This document shows, piece after piece, positions 17,313 through 26,211 of a DNA stretch of 41,782 bases. The stretch covers positions 1-41,782 of the forward strand of contig JAJCXO010000039.1 of the NCBI GenBank assembly GCA_029263395.1. The letters are read 5' to 3'. Made by a program: the position numbers and the translations under genes. The notes under the pieces are model-generated. The model was given only the letters and a program-made list of their open reading frames with translations. It did no database searches and was not told where the DNA came from. Numbering within the stretch: the first letter of the stretch is position 1; each line of letters begins with the position of its first letter. This DNA comes from Acidobacteriota bacterium. Its GTDB lineage: Bacteria; Acidobacteriota; Thermoanaerobaculia; Multivoradales; J023.

Positions 17313-18785
17313 TCAATCTGGAGGCAGCCAGCATGTTGCCGCCAGGCCGCCGCCGCGACGATTGTGCAGTGATAACTTTCCGCCGTGCTCGGTCAGGATC
17401 TCACGGCATAGCGGCAGGCCGACGCCGACGCCGTCTTTTTTGGTGGAGAAGAAAGGCAGCAGAGCCTGGCGCATGGTTTCTTCGTCCATACCTTTGCCGT
17501 GGTCGAGCACCTCGATGCGGGTGCCGCCGTCGGGAGCCGAGCCGAGGCGAACCGTGATCGAGGCATCGTCGTTACTGGCTTCACGGGCGTTCTTGAGCAA
17601 GTTGATCAGTACTTGTTCGATTTGTGCTGGATCGAATTCGCCGGTGGGCTCGGGGGGCGCTCCTTCGAGCTCGAAAGGGTAGAGTTGTCGTATGCCGTCG
17701 AGTAGTTCGCGCCAGGACGCCTGTTCCTTCTGAGGTTTCGGAAGGCGAGCGAAGCGGGCGTAACCTCGCAGGAAGTGGGTCAGATGAGTGACACGGTCTT
17801 CGATCGAAGCAAAAATCTCGGGCAAGCGATCGAGTTGATCGGGGCGGGAGGCGAGGATCCCGGCGGAGTGGATGAGCGAAGAAATCGGTGCCAACGAGTT
17901 GTTGAGCTCATGGCTGATGACCCGGATGACCCGTTTCCAGATCCGAACTTCTTCGCGGCTGAACTCGTAGGTCAACCGGCGCAGCAGGTAAAGCGTGTGG
18001 CTTTGGCGGTTGAGCTGGAACTTGCGGCGGGCTAGGTGATAAGTCTCAGGCTCACGCCCCTCTCCAAGAGTAAAGAGGCCATCACCGCTGCCTGCAAGGC
18101 TAGCGCGTAGCTCTGCTGGGCAACCGCTGAGGATGTCTTGAAAACGTTTCCCTTCGATTTTTTCGCCACCGAGAAACAGTCGTCGCGCCTCGGGGTTGGA
18201 GTAGACCACGCGATCGAGCTGATTGGTCAGCACCAACGCTACTGGGGAGCGGTAGAGCGCGGTCTCGAGGAGGAGCTCGCGCTGGCGGATTGCTGAACGC
18301 TCGTCGCGGAGAATGGCTACCGCTTCGTTGTAGCGACTCACCAGTTCACCGAGCTCGTCCTGACGGGTGACGGCGAGCCGGATAGAGAAGTCGTTGTCTT
18401 TCAGACTCGAGATACCATCGCTCAGGGCCTGAACCACCATGGTCACCGGATGCAGCTGGCGATTGAGTAGCCAGGTCCCGATCGGCAAGCCGACGCCACA
18501 GCACAGCAGAAAGGTCAACCCGGCTGGCAGGTCCAGGTGGGAGGCCGCGGCGGCAATGGCCGCCATCAGGATCAGAATTGCTGCGAACCGGAGAGCGACG
18601 ATACCCGCCAACGAGCGCCGCGGCCGGGTCTCGTCGAATGCTTTTGTTGATGCCTGGTGTGGACCAGGTTCGTGTGAACCAGAGTCGCGTGAACCAGGTT
18701 CGTTTGAACCAGGGTCGCGTGGACCAGGGTCAGTGTCGTCGGTTGCAGAAGATGTTGCGTCCATGTCTTCAGCCACTCGACTCAA
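17313..18785 (-). CDS. NtrY-like sensor histidine kinase
   Basis: A 490-residue kinase. Residues 1-50 are a low-complexity DPGS/EPGS-type stretch made by a 15-bp repeat. Two membrane helices (about 60-82 and 86-106) are followed by HAMP (108-160) and PAS (about 175-275). The phosphorylation site is His292 in VISHELNNSLAP, and the ATPase domain (about 370-488) has NLLKNAREA, DHGKGM, FFSTK and GVGVGLPL. The family autophosphorylates and passes phosphate to an NtrC-type regulator, encoded just upstream. The start is TTG 18785, overlapping the regulator stop by 4 nt; GTG 18776 and ATG 18764 are alternatives. The input signal is unknown; there is almost no periplasmic loop, so sensing may be cytosolic through PAS or in the membrane. 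Confidence 0.9.
   Translation of the reverse strand: MSRVAEDMDATSSATDDTDPGPRDPGSNEPGSRDSGSHEPGPHQASTKAFDETRPRRSLAGIVALRFAAILILMAAIAAAASHLDLPAGLTFLLCCGVGLPIGTWLLNRQLHPVTMVVQALSDGISSLKDNDFSIRLAVTRQDELGELVSRYNEAVAILRDERSAIRQRELLLETALYRSPVALVLTNQLDRVVYSNPEARRLFLGGEKIEGKRFQDILSGCPAELRASLAGSGDGLFTLGEGREPETYHLARRKFQLNRQSHTLYLLRRLTYEFSREEVRIWKRVIRVISHELNNSLAPISSLIHSAGILASRPDQLDRLPEIFASIEDRVTHLTHFLRGYARFARLPKPQKEQASWRELLDGIRQLYPFELEGAPPEPTGEFDPAQIEQVLINLLKNAREASNDDASITVRLGSAPDGGTRIEVLDHGKGMDEETMRQALLPFFSTKKDGVGVGLPLCREILTEHGGKLSLHNRRGGGLAATCWLPPD
18658..18732 (-). repeat. 15-bp tandem repeat, five copies, at the kinase N-terminus
   Basis: Five consecutive 15-nt units (18658, 18673, 18688, 18703, 18718), each a variant of TGTGAACCAGGTTCG on the + strand. 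They encode variants of EPGSR/DPGSN in the kinase. The repeats occupy the non-conserved cytosolic segment before the first membrane helix. Confidence 0.92.
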
Positions 18786-20239
18786 CCACTCGGGCGGCGT
18801 TCGATGACGATGCCGAGTCTCGACATTTTGCGGTAGAGCGCTTGCCGGCTGATACCCAACTCTTGGGCGGCTTGTGACACGACGCCGCCGGTGGCGATCA
18901 ACGTCCGTTCGAGTTGGGTTTTTTCGGCCAGTTCATTATTGTCGAGAGCCGGTCCAGGCGGTGCCGGCGTCAAGGCGGGCGTTTCGGGGCTGGGCATAGG
19001 CGCTTGGCCGGGAGATGCCGAGGTCGCAAGGTCGAGATCGCCCGACTCGATCATTGGGCCGGCAGCCAATAGGTCAGCACGTTGTAGACGGTTGCGCAGC
19101 TCGCGAACATTGCCCGGCCAAAGATAGGCGAGCAGAGTCTCAAGGCCGGACCGGCTGATCTGCCGAGATTCGGCTTGGCGCTCGGCGGCGAACCCTCGCA
19201 AGAAGTGCTTGGCCAATGGCTCGATATCCTCGGGGCGATCGCGCAGCGCGGGGACCCGCAACTCGACGACGTTGATTCGGAAGTAAAGATCCTCCCGAAA
19301 GCGCCGCTCGGCAATGGCGCGTTGCAGGTCTGCATTGGTGGCCGAGATCACCCGCGCATCCGACGTCCGGGTGCGATTGCCTCCCAGACGTGAAAACTCT
19401 CCGGATTCCAGGGCGCGCAGCAATTTGACTTGGCCAGTGAGAGACAACGAGTCGATTTCGTCGAGGAAGAGTGTGCCGCCGTCCGCTGCCTCGAAACGTC
19501 CGATCCGGCGGTCGTTTCGCCCGGTGTAGGCTCCGGCCTCGGCCCCGAACAGCTCGGCTTCCATCAACTCCTCGGGCAAGGCGCCAACGTTCACCTTGAC
19601 GAACGGGCCGCGGCGGCGAAGCGAGTTGGCGCGCAGGATCTCGGCCATTTTTTCCTTGCCTGAACCGTTGGGGCCGGTGATCAATACCGGCACTGACGAC
19701 GGGGCGACGTGCAGTGCCAAGGACACCAGCCGTTGCATGGCGTCGGAGCGGAAGATCAGGCCGCATAAATCGTGTTTGGCCGCCATCTCTTCCGGCGATG
19801 GGGTAGGTGTCTTACGGTCGGCGGCGATGGTCTCGTCGGTGTTGGTCTCGTCAGGGCTGGTCTCGTCGGTTGCCAGCAGTTGGCGCACCGTCGCCAGTAG
19901 TTTGCGATCGTCCCAGGGCTTGGCGAGGTAGTCTGTTGCGCCCTCCTTGACCAGCTGGACCGCGGTCTCGAGGGAGGTCCAGGCGGTGATCAACAGGATC
20001 GGCAGTTCCGGCCGGGCCGCTTTGAGTCGCCGGAACAGGTTGATGCCCTGCGCGCCGCTGGTTTGGCCAGGGTCGAAGTTCATGTCTTGCACCACCGCTC
20101 CCACCGTTCCACTGGTTGCGAGCTTCAACGCTTCGTCCGCGTCCGAGGTGGTCACACACGGGATGTCATGGATGTCGAACAGCAGCCGCAGCGCGTCGAG
20201 CACCGCCGTCTGGTCGTCGATGACAAGGACTTTCTGCAT
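18782..20239 (-). CDS. NtrC-family response regulator with atypical GAFTGA loop
   Basis: A 485-residue regulator. The receiver (1-120) has Asp8/Asp9, phosphoacceptor Asp52 in QDMNF, Thr85 and Lys107. A repeat-bearing linker (about 122-150) leads to the AAA+ domain (about 160-395), with Walker A GPNGSGKE (189-196), Walker B GGTLFLDEID and GNVREL. A Fis-type helix-turn-helix (about 445-480) has ISRQALYRKM. The sigma54-contacting loop reads GAYTGR instead of GAFTGA, so it may act differently on sigma54. It should receive phosphate from the kinase at 17313. The start is ATG 20239, 16 nt after the alcohol dehydrogenase stop, with GAGGAGG inside a hairpin. Confidence 0.92.
   Translation of the reverse strand: MQKVLVIDDQTAVLDALRLLFDIHDIPCVTTSDADEALKLATSGTVGAVVQDMNFDPGQTSGAQGINLFRRLKAARPELPILLITAWTSLETAVQLVKEGATDYLAKPWDDRKLLATVRQLLATDETSPDETNTDETIAADRKTPTPSPEEMAAKHDLCGLIFRSDAMQRLVSLALHVAPSSVPVLITGPNGSGKEKMAEILRANSLRRRGPFVKVNVGALPEELMEAELFGAEAGAYTGRNDRRIGRFEAADGGTLFLDEIDSLSLTGQVKLLRALESGEFSRLGGNRTRTSDARVISATNADLQRAIAERRFREDLYFRINVVELRVPALRDRPEDIEPLAKHFLRGFAAERQAESRQISRSGLETLLAYLWPGNVRELRNRLQRADLLAAGPMIESGDLDLATSASPGQAPMPSPETPALTPAPPGPALDNNELAEKTQLERTLIATGGVVSQAAQELGISRQALYRKMSRLGIVIERRPSG
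19829..19873 (-). repeat. 15-bp tandem repeat, three copies, in the regulator linker
   Basis: Units GGTCTCGTCGGTGTT, GGTCTCGTCAGGGCT and GGTCTCGTCGGTTGC (+ strand) encode TDETS/TDETN-type residues in the flexible linker between receiver and AAA+ domains. Confidence 0.9.
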
Positions 20240-20257
20240 GAGGAGGAGCGCCTCCTC
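20240..20257 (-). promoter_or_regulatory. Hairpin hiding the ribosome site of the regulator gene
   Basis: On the coding strand GAGGAG-GCGCTC-CTCCTC lies directly before the regulator ATG. The first arm is the Shine-Dalgarno sequence and the second arm can pair with it perfectly over six GC-rich bases. The arm overlaps the dehydrogenase stop codon (20256-20258), so a ribosome finishing that gene would open it, giving translational coupling. Confidence 0.5.
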
Positions 20258-21458
20258 AGGCCAGCATCGCCGCCAGCATGCCCTCGCATTGCTGACGGTT
20301 CATGTACCGTGGCACGGGGTAGTTGTAATGAGCCTCTTTCAACGCTTCACCAGCGATGGTCGGAAGGTCGTCGCGGCGCAAAGGCTCAAGGTGCGACGGA
20401 ATGTCCAGATCGACCAACAGCCGGCGAATGGCTTCGACAAGCTGGGTTGCGAGCTCGGAGTCGGTACCCTCTCCGAGGCCGAGGGTGCGCGCAATCGTGG
20501 CCATGCGTGATGCCGCCTTGGGCTGTGAAAATTCCAGCACGTAGGGCATGGCGATGGCATTGGCGCGACCGTGAGGTACTTGGTAGTGGGCGCCGAAACT
20601 GTGGGCGATGGCGTGGATGTAGCCGACGCTGGTTTTGGTGAAGGCCAAGCCAGCATAAAACGACGCCATTGCCATCGCCTCTCGCGCTGCCAGGTTGTTG
20701 CCCTCGGCGTAAGCCTCGGGGAGGTGGTCGAAAACCAGCTGAATGGCAGCGAGGGCGAAACGGTCGGTTTCCACCGTCGCATTCCGTGACAGGTAGGCTT
20801 CGACGCCATGAGTGAGAGCGTCAAGGCCGGTGTCGGCGGTCACTGAGGGCGGCATACCGACCATCAAGGCGGGATCGAGGGCTGCCATTTGCGGGACCAG
20901 CTTGGGATCGATCACCGGCGTCTTGAGGTGCGTCTCGGGATCCGAGACCACCGCCGCCACCGTCACTTCGGAACCTGTGCCAGCGGTTGTCGGGATGGCA
21001 TAAAACGGCAACCCGGGTTTTCTGACCTTGAGAAAACCGATCATTTTGCGGACCGTCGTCTTGTTGGTCGCCAGGACGCTGATCACCTTGGCCGCATCGA
21101 TCGGTGAGCCTCCGCCGAGAGCGAGCACGGCATCACAAGCATTCTTCTTCAGCAGAGCGAGTCCGTCTTCCACCTGGGTATAACTCGGATCCGGTTCTAC
21201 GCCGTCGAAGACCGTCGTGTCGACCCCCAGCCGGGCGAACTCGGCGACGATGGGCTCGTGCATTCCGAGCCCTATCAGTCCGCGGTCGGTCACCACCAAG
21301 ACATGACGTGCTCCCATCTGCGCGATGGCGGCACACAAGCGTTGCGACGATCCTGCGGTCGTAAACAGGATCGGGCGTGGAATCGACAGCACTTTGGCGA
21401 GCAGCCTCAGCACCGTCATCAACGTTCGATGGACGAGGCGTTTCAGGGCGAAAAACAT
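20256..21458 (-). CDS. Iron-containing (group III) alcohol dehydrogenase
   Basis: A 400-residue enzyme of the Fe-ADH family. The amphipathic N-terminus is longer than usual (about 30 residues). The NAD(P)-binding motif GGGSPIDAAK is at about 115-124, IPTTAGTGSE at about 155-164, and the metal site is seen in DTGLDALTHGVEAYLS and in AIAHSFGAHYQVPHGRANA. The family interconverts alcohols and aldehydes; the substrate is not predictable. The start is ATG 21458 with GGAGGT upstream. It precedes the regulator/kinase pair by 16 nt on the same strand, so expression or function may be linked. It is divergent from the DUF4334 gene. Confidence 0.92.
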   Translation of the reverse strand: MFFALKRLVHRTLMTVLRLLAKVLSIPRPILFTTAGSSQRLCAAIAQMGARHVLVVTDRGLIGLGMHEPIVAEFARLGVDTTVFDGVEPDPSYTQVEDGLALLKKNACDAVLALGGGSPIDAAKVISVLATNKTTVRKMIGFLKVRKPGLPFYAIPTTAGTGSEVTVAAVVSDPETHLKTPVIDPKLVPQMAALDPALMVGMPPSVTADTGLDALTHGVEAYLSRNATVETDRFALAAIQLVFDHLPEAYAEGNNLAAREAMAMASFYAGLAFTKTSVGYIHAIAHSFGAHYQVPHGRANAIAMPYVLEFSQPKAASRMATIARTLGLGEGTDSELATQLVEAIRRLLVDLDIPSHLEPLRRDDLPTIAGEALKEAHYNYPVPRYMNRQQCEGMLAAMLA

Positions 21459-21513
21459 GAGTCTGTTGTAACCTCCAGAGGTCGATCATCCTACCACCGG
21501 GTCGCGGCAACAG

Positions 21514-21987
21514 ATGATGGAAGAGCACGGCATGGAACACGGTTCGACTCAAACACCAAGCTTCGAATCCTTGAAGGTCCATTCGGGAAGGATTCAGCGG
21601 GCTGACCTTGACGCCTTCTTTGCCGATCTCGATCCGGTGTCGATCGACTGCATGATTGGTTCCTGGAAAGGTGGCGTCTTCGCTGTCGGCAGCTCCCTCG
21701 AAGTGCTACTCAAGGATTTTGGTCTGATCAAATGGCACGGCAAACGTTTTGATAGCGCCGACCGGGTGCAGGCCTTGGTAGGCAAGGTCCTGGGCTTCAA
21801 GATGCGGTTCCCGCTGGGCACCGCGGTCCTGCGTCGGGTCGAGTTCCGTGGCAAAGTGTCGGCGGCAATGATTTACAACCGGCGACCGATTATTGATCAT
21901 TTCCGGCAGATCGACGACAACACAGTGATGGGTATCATGGATCAGCGTGGCAAGATCGAGATCTACTTCTACCTCGAGCGGGAGTGA
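21514..21987 (+). CDS. GXWXG/DUF4334 family protein
   Basis: A 157-residue cytosolic protein. The N-terminal half has the GXWXG motif in MIGSWKGGVF (residues about 47-56). The C-terminal half carries the DUF4334 pattern PIIDHFRQIDDNTVMGIMD and ends IYFYLERE. The fold is a small beta-barrel thought to bind a hydrophobic ligand; the biological role is unknown. The start could be ATG 21514, 21517 or 21532; none has a clear ribosome site. The gene ends 4 nt before the start of the next gene, so the two are probably co-transcribed. Confidence 0.82.
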   Translation: MMEEHGMEHGSTQTPSFESLKVHSGRIQRADLDAFFADLDPVSIDCMIGSWKGGVFAVGSSLEVLLKDFGLIKWHGKRFDSADRVQALVGKVLGFKMRFPLGTAVLRRVEFRGKVSAAMIYNRRPIIDHFRQIDDNTVMGIMDQRGKIEIYFYLERE

Positions 21988-21991
21988 GTTG

Positions 21992-24280
21992 ATGCAGGTC
22001 TGTCGCTGGTTGTGGCTTGCTGGGTTGATCCTCCTGATCGTTCCGCCTTCGGTGGTTGCTTCACCTGACCTTGGGGACTACTTTCCGCCGCCAGAAACGA
22101 CGCCAAGTAGCAGCTGGGAGCACCGGTCGCCAGCGGAGCTTGGTCTCGATCCCAAGCGATTGTCCGAGGCTGTGCGTTTCGCCCTGGAACACGAGACATC
22201 AACACCGATAGACCTCGAGACCTACATGCGCGATCGGATGGCCAAGCAACCCTTCGGCGACATCCTCGGACCGTTGAAGCCCAGGGGGGGAGCCAATGGT
22301 CTCGTGATACGTCGCGGCTACATTGTCGCCGAATGGGGTGACACCGAACGAGTCGACGTCACCTACAGTGTCACCAAGAGCTTCATGGCGACGCTCGCTG
22401 GCCTGGCGCTCGAACGTGGTTTGATCTCCGATCTTGATGCCGCGGTAGGGGAGACAGTGCACGATGGCGGTTTCGCGCCGCCGCATAACCATCACATTAC
22501 CTGGCGTCATTTACTACAGCAGACTAGCGAGTGGCAGGGAACCCTGTGGGACAAGCCCGACGCCGCCGACCGTCGGCGTGGTGCCGAGCGTGAGTTGCAA
22601 ACCCCCGGCACCTTCTGGGAGTACAACGACGTCCGCGTCAACCGCACGGCACTGGCGCTGCTGCGGGTTTGGCGGCGCGGGTTGCCGGACGTGTTACGGG
22701 ACGAAATCATGGCACCGATGGGTGCTTCTGACGCCTGGCAGTGGCACGGTTACCGCAACTCCAATGTTGAGATCGATGGTCATACCGTGCGCTCGGTGTC
22801 AGGCGGTGGCCATTGGGGAGGCGGCTTGTGGATCAGCTCCCGAGATCAGGCGCGTTTTGGCCTGCTGCACTTGCGTCGTGGTCGGTGGCAGGACCGCCAA
22901 GTGTTGCCGGAAGCTTGGGTCGATGCCATCACCACCCCGGCTGAGCTGAAGCCAACCTACGGGTTGATGTGGTGGCTCAACACCGGCCGCGAGTTATGGC
23001 CGAGTGCGCCCGAGACCAGTTACGGCGCTCGTGGTGGTGGTGCCAACCTGATCTGGATCGATCCCGAACACGAGTTGGTGGCGGTGGTGCGCTGGATCGA
23101 GCGCGGTGACATTGACGGCTTTCTGCAACGTCTGCTGGCGGCGGTCGAGTCGCCGGTGTCGACCGTCCGTTTCCGCGATGTCACGGCGACGCACCTGCCG
23201 GTCGTTGACGGACTGAGCATGGACGCCGCGGTTGGTGATCTTGACGGCGACGGCGATTTCGATCTGTTGGTCGCCCAGGAGCATCAGCCCAACGTCTTGC
23301 TACTGAACGACGGTGCTGGCCGGTTTACCGATGTCAGTCCACAGAATCTGCCGCAGGTTGCCCATGACAGCGAAGATATCGCCTTGGGTGATTTTGACGG
23401 TGATGGCGACCTCGACGCGGTGGTGGTTTCCGAAGACGACGAAGTCAACGAGCTCTATTTAAACGATGGCCACGGTCGGTTTACCGAAGGCGGTGATCAT
23501 CTGCCGGTCACCGGCCGCTCCAACGCCGTATTGACCGCCGACCTCGACGGCGACGGCAACCTCGATCTGTTGATCGGCAACAAAGGCCAGAACGTGCTCC
23601 TGTTGGGTGACGGTCAAGGATTCTTCCACGACGCCACCGTTGGTCACTTGCCAGCCATCCTCGACACCACTCAGGATCTCGAGCTTGGCGACGTGGACAG
23701 CGATGGTGATCTCGACCTGCTGGTAGCCAACGAAGGCGACAATCGTCTATTGCTCAACGACGGTCGCGGCGTCTTCACCGATGCCAGCAACCGGCTGCCG
23801 GTTCGCGCCGTCGCAGAAGAGACTCGCGAAGCCGATTTCGGCGATCTCAACGGTGACGGCGACCTCGACATTCTCTTCGCCAACATCCGCGGTTTTGTAC
23901 CCGACGCTGATCCTCAGAACCGCCTGCTGCTCAACGATGGGCAAGGGTTTTTTCGTGACGTCACCGCCGAGCGTCTACCGGTCGACACCGATCGTTGTTT
24001 CGACGGTGACTTCTTCGATCTCGATGGCGATGGTGATCTCGACATCGTGACTTCGATCACCAACCGCAACCTCGAGCAGCGTCTTCTACTGACGGGGCCT
24101 TACAAGGTTTATCGCAACGACGGTGGCATCTTCACCGAAGCCACCTCGGATATCATGCCGCCGGAAGCGATCGGTCGCGGCTTTGACGTCGAAGCTGCCG
24201 ATTTCAATGGTGACGGAGTGCTCGATCTATACTTGGCGAGTCGCGGCAGTGCCGATCGTTTACTGTTTGGGCGGCGTTGA
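21992..24280 (+). CDS. Secreted beta-lactamase-fold hydrolase fused to FG-GAP repeats
   Basis: A 762-residue protein, starting at ATG 21992 with GGGAG seven bases upstream (a longer frame from 21947 overlaps the previous gene). A signal peptide (about 1-24) leads to a serine beta-lactamase-like domain, about 40-390. It has SVTK (Ser126, Lys129) and WEYND (Tyr211), and resembles esterase or 6-aminohexanoate-dimer-hydrolase-type members more than true beta-lactamases. The C-terminal part, about 400-760, has seven calcium-loop motifs such as DLDGDGDFD and DFNGDGVLD, spaced as FG-GAP/VCBS propeller blades. The propeller probably binds a surface partner or calcium. The stop codon lies inside the first unit of a 16-bp repeat. 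Confidence 0.87.
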   Translation: MQVCRWLWLAGLILLIVPPSVVASPDLGDYFPPPETTPSSSWEHRSPAELGLDPKRLSEAVRFALEHETSTPIDLETYMRDRMAKQPFGDILGPLKPRGGANGLVIRRGYIVAEWGDTERVDVTYSVTKSFMATLAGLALERGLISDLDAAVGETVHDGGFAPPHNHHITWRHLLQQTSEWQGTLWDKPDAADRRRGAERELQTPGTFWEYNDVRVNRTALALLRVWRRGLPDVLRDEIMAPMGASDAWQWHGYRNSNVEIDGHTVRSVSGGGHWGGGLWISSRDQARFGLLHLRRGRWQDRQVLPEAWVDAITTPAELKPTYGLMWWLNTGRELWPSAPETSYGARGGGANLIWIDPEHELVAVVRWIERGDIDGFLQRLLAAVESPVSTVRFRDVTATHLPVVDGLSMDAAVGDLDGDGDFDLLVAQEHQPNVLLLNDGAGRFTDVSPQNLPQVAHDSEDIALGDFDGDGDLDAVVVSEDDEVNELYLNDGHGRFTEGGDHLPVTGRSNAVLTADLDGDGNLDLLIGNKGQNVLLLGDGQGFFHDATVGHLPAILDTTQDLELGDVDSDGDLDLLVANEGDNRLLLNDGRGVFTDASNRLPVRAVAEETREADFGDLNGDGDLDILFANIRGFVPDADPQNRLLLNDGQGFFRDVTAERLPVDTDRCFDGDFFDLDGDGDLDIVTSITNRNLEQRLLLTGPYKVYRNDGGIFTEATSDIMPPEAIGRGFDVEAADFNGDGVLDLYLASRGSADRLLFGRR

Positions 24281-24338
24281 ATACAGTCTGCGTTGAATAC
24301 AGTCTGCATTGAATACAGTCTGCGTTGATCAAGTCTGT
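24275..24338 (+). repeat. 16-bp tandem repeat, three copies plus one decayed, at a gene end
   Basis: CGTTGAATACAGTCTG occurs at 24275 and 24291, CATTGAATACAGTCTG at 24307, and a degenerate copy at 24323. The first copy contains the TGA stop of the hydrolase gene; the rest fill most of the gap before the glycosyltransferase gene. The period is not a multiple of three, as expected outside coding DNA. Confidence 0.92.
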
Positions 24339-24360
24339 ATGATCAAAGTCTTCGGATGCC

Positions 24361-25974
24361 ATGAGTTTCAAGTCTAGGGACCTCCCGCCGAGACAGCCAA
24401 AGCCGGCTGGGTCGTCCCAGCGTCCTGTCGCCCTAGTCTGCCTAGCCTCCATCCTCATCCTTGCCGTGGCTCTGCGATACCGAGCTGCTGATCATCCCTA
24501 CATCAGCCAATGGGACGAGGCCTATCACGCGCTGGTGGCAAGAAATCTGATGACCCATCCGTTGGTACCGACGCTTCACGAGCAGCCGGTGCGAGACGTC
24601 GATCTGCGGAGCTGGACCGCCAATCACATCTGGCTACACAAGCCACCGATGGCACTGTGGTTGATGGCTGGCGCGATGGCGATTGGCGGCGAGTCGGCCC
24701 TCGTCTTCCGGTTGCCTTCGGTGCTGCTCGGCACGGTCGCCGTGTTACTGACGTTTCTCATCGGCCGCACTCTGTTTGGTGTTTTGGCTGGTTTGGTCGC
24801 CGCCGGTCTGCATGCCCTCAATCCTCTGCTCATCCGCCTGGTCTCCGGTACTGTACCGACCGATCAGGTTGACGCCACCCTGGTGTTTTTTGTCGAGCTG
24901 ACTTGGTGGTTGTTACTGGTTGCCTCCACCACTGGCAGGCAGTTGCCGAGAGTTCTTGCTGGGTTGGCCCTCGGCGCTGCTTTCCTGGCCAAGTCCATGC
25001 CGGCCGGTATCGCGTTGACGGGTGTGCTGGTGCTCGCGAAGGGTGACACATTGAGCCTGCAGGTACGGTCGCTGCTGCGGGCTGTGGTACCGGTTGGCTT
25101 AGCTGCCGCCACCGTTGTTCTGCCTTGGAAGCTCTACACCGTCATGACGTGGCCGGAGGAGTTCGCGGTCGAGAGTCAGATAGTCCTCGAGCATCTGTCG
25201 TCAACCATCGAAGAACACGCCCATTCTGCCAGCTGGTACGTCGAATTGATTCCAGTCCACTACGGTGGGATGCCGGAGCAAGCCATAACCCAAGTGGCGA
25301 CGTTCCTAGTGATTCTTGGCTCGATTGGCCTGGCAATTGTCCAACTATGGACTCGTCGCAATCCTCGGTTGCTGGCTATTGTGCTCTGGGCAATCGGCCC
25401 CTACCTGGTGTTCTCCCTCGTCGGCACCAAGCTCTACGCTTACGTCGCAACCGCGGTGCCTGCGGTTGTGTTGCTGGTCGGTCACGCGACCTCTATGTGT
25501 TGGCGATTCGCCCGCTCGGCACGCTTCACTGCCCACGATCCATCAGCGAAAGCCGTCCTCGTGATCGTCGCAGCCATCACCGGCGCACACCTCCTGACCC
25601 TGGCCGCGGATCGCATCACCGCTGACTATTCCGTCCCGCCATGGAATCGTCTCTACGACACTCACACCTTCCGGATTGAGATGATCGAGCTGGGGCGCCG
25701 CGAGGGCCGGAAAGTGCTCTTCAATGTTGGCGATCACAAGACTGCTCAGGCGATGTTTTATTCTGGAGCCGAGGCCTATCCAGATCCACCGTCACCAGCC
25801 GAGATCACAAAGTTGACTACGGTCGGGTATCAGCTCTACCTGGTCACCGATTACCGCCGTCGTCATCAGCGTCAAATCGACCTTCTGGCGACGGCCGGGT
25901 TGTTGGACGAGGTGACGTTGATCGAGATTCCTCGACCTGAGCAGCGGAGTCTTGAGTCACCGTACTTGCGGTGA
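24361..25974 (+). CDS. GT39/ArnT-like membrane glycosyltransferase
   Basis: A 537-residue integral membrane protein with about eleven hydrophobic helices. The first outer loop has the acidic catalytic-type motif QWDEAYHALVARNL (residues about 49-62), followed by LHKPPMALWL (about 97-106). Both are typical of the PMT/ArnT superfamily, which transfers a sugar from a lipid-phosphate donor to an acceptor outside the membrane. A soluble C-terminal domain follows from about 430. Donor and acceptor cannot be predicted. The start is ATG 24361. Same strand as the FG-GAP hydrolase, separated by an 80-nt gap mostly filled with tandem repeats. Confidence 0.85.
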   Translation: MSFKSRDLPPRQPKPAGSSQRPVALVCLASILILAVALRYRAADHPYISQWDEAYHALVARNLMTHPLVPTLHEQPVRDVDLRSWTANHIWLHKPPMALWLMAGAMAIGGESALVFRLPSVLLGTVAVLLTFLIGRTLFGVLAGLVAAGLHALNPLLIRLVSGTVPTDQVDATLVFFVELTWWLLLVASTTGRQLPRVLAGLALGAAFLAKSMPAGIALTGVLVLAKGDTLSLQVRSLLRAVVPVGLAAATVVLPWKLYTVMTWPEEFAVESQIVLEHLSSTIEEHAHSASWYVELIPVHYGGMPEQAITQVATFLVILGSIGLAIVQLWTRRNPRLLAIVLWAIGPYLVFSLVGTKLYAYVATAVPAVVLLVGHATSMCWRFARSARFTAHDPSAKAVLVIVAAITGAHLLTLAADRITADYSVPPWNRLYDTHTFRIEMIELGRREGRKVLFNVGDHKTAQAMFYSGAEAYPDPPSPAEITKLTTVGYQLYLVTDYRRRHQRQIDLLATAGLLDEVTLIEIPRPEQRSLESPYLR

Positions 25975-26125
25975 CTGGATACGATGTGTATCTCAATTGA
26001 ATTCTGAACGGCAGTCAGTAGAAGCTAACTGGCGCCTCTGAGGATGGCCAGCCGCAATAGAATGCGTCAGTGCGTATCTTTTTCAGGTACCGAGCCGTTA
26101 TAGAAGATCGAGCCCTTGGCTTGAT

Positions 26126-26150
26126 GATCGAACCTGTTGCAAGTTCAATC
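26126..26150. promoter_or_regulatory. Weak inverted repeat upstream of the 26203 gene
   Basis: GATCGAAC (26126-26133) and GTTCAATC (26143-26150) form an 8-bp inverted repeat with one mismatch and a 9-nt spacer, 53 nt before the start codon. It could be an operator or an mRNA hairpin. No convincing promoter boxes were found in the 228-nt interval. Confidence 0.25.
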
Positions 26151-26177
26151 CATCCGACCTCCCGTTCGCCAAGCGTA

Positions 26178-26211
26178 AGAGACCAATGAAGGTGAGAGAC
26201 CTATGAAGAAG
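26178..26211 (+). repeat. 17-bp duplication of a start-codon region
   Basis: AGAGACCAATGAAGGTG (26178-26194) is followed directly by AGAGACCTATGAAGAAG (26195-26211). The second copy contains the ATG of the secreted protein gene and the first contains an equivalent ATG 17 nt upstream in another frame. The upstream copy's GAAGGTGAGAG now serves as ribosome site. Confidence 0.8.

Noticed and set aside
24275-24338. Possible CRISPR array
   Set aside because: The 16-bp units are directly contiguous with no spacers, and no cas gene is present.
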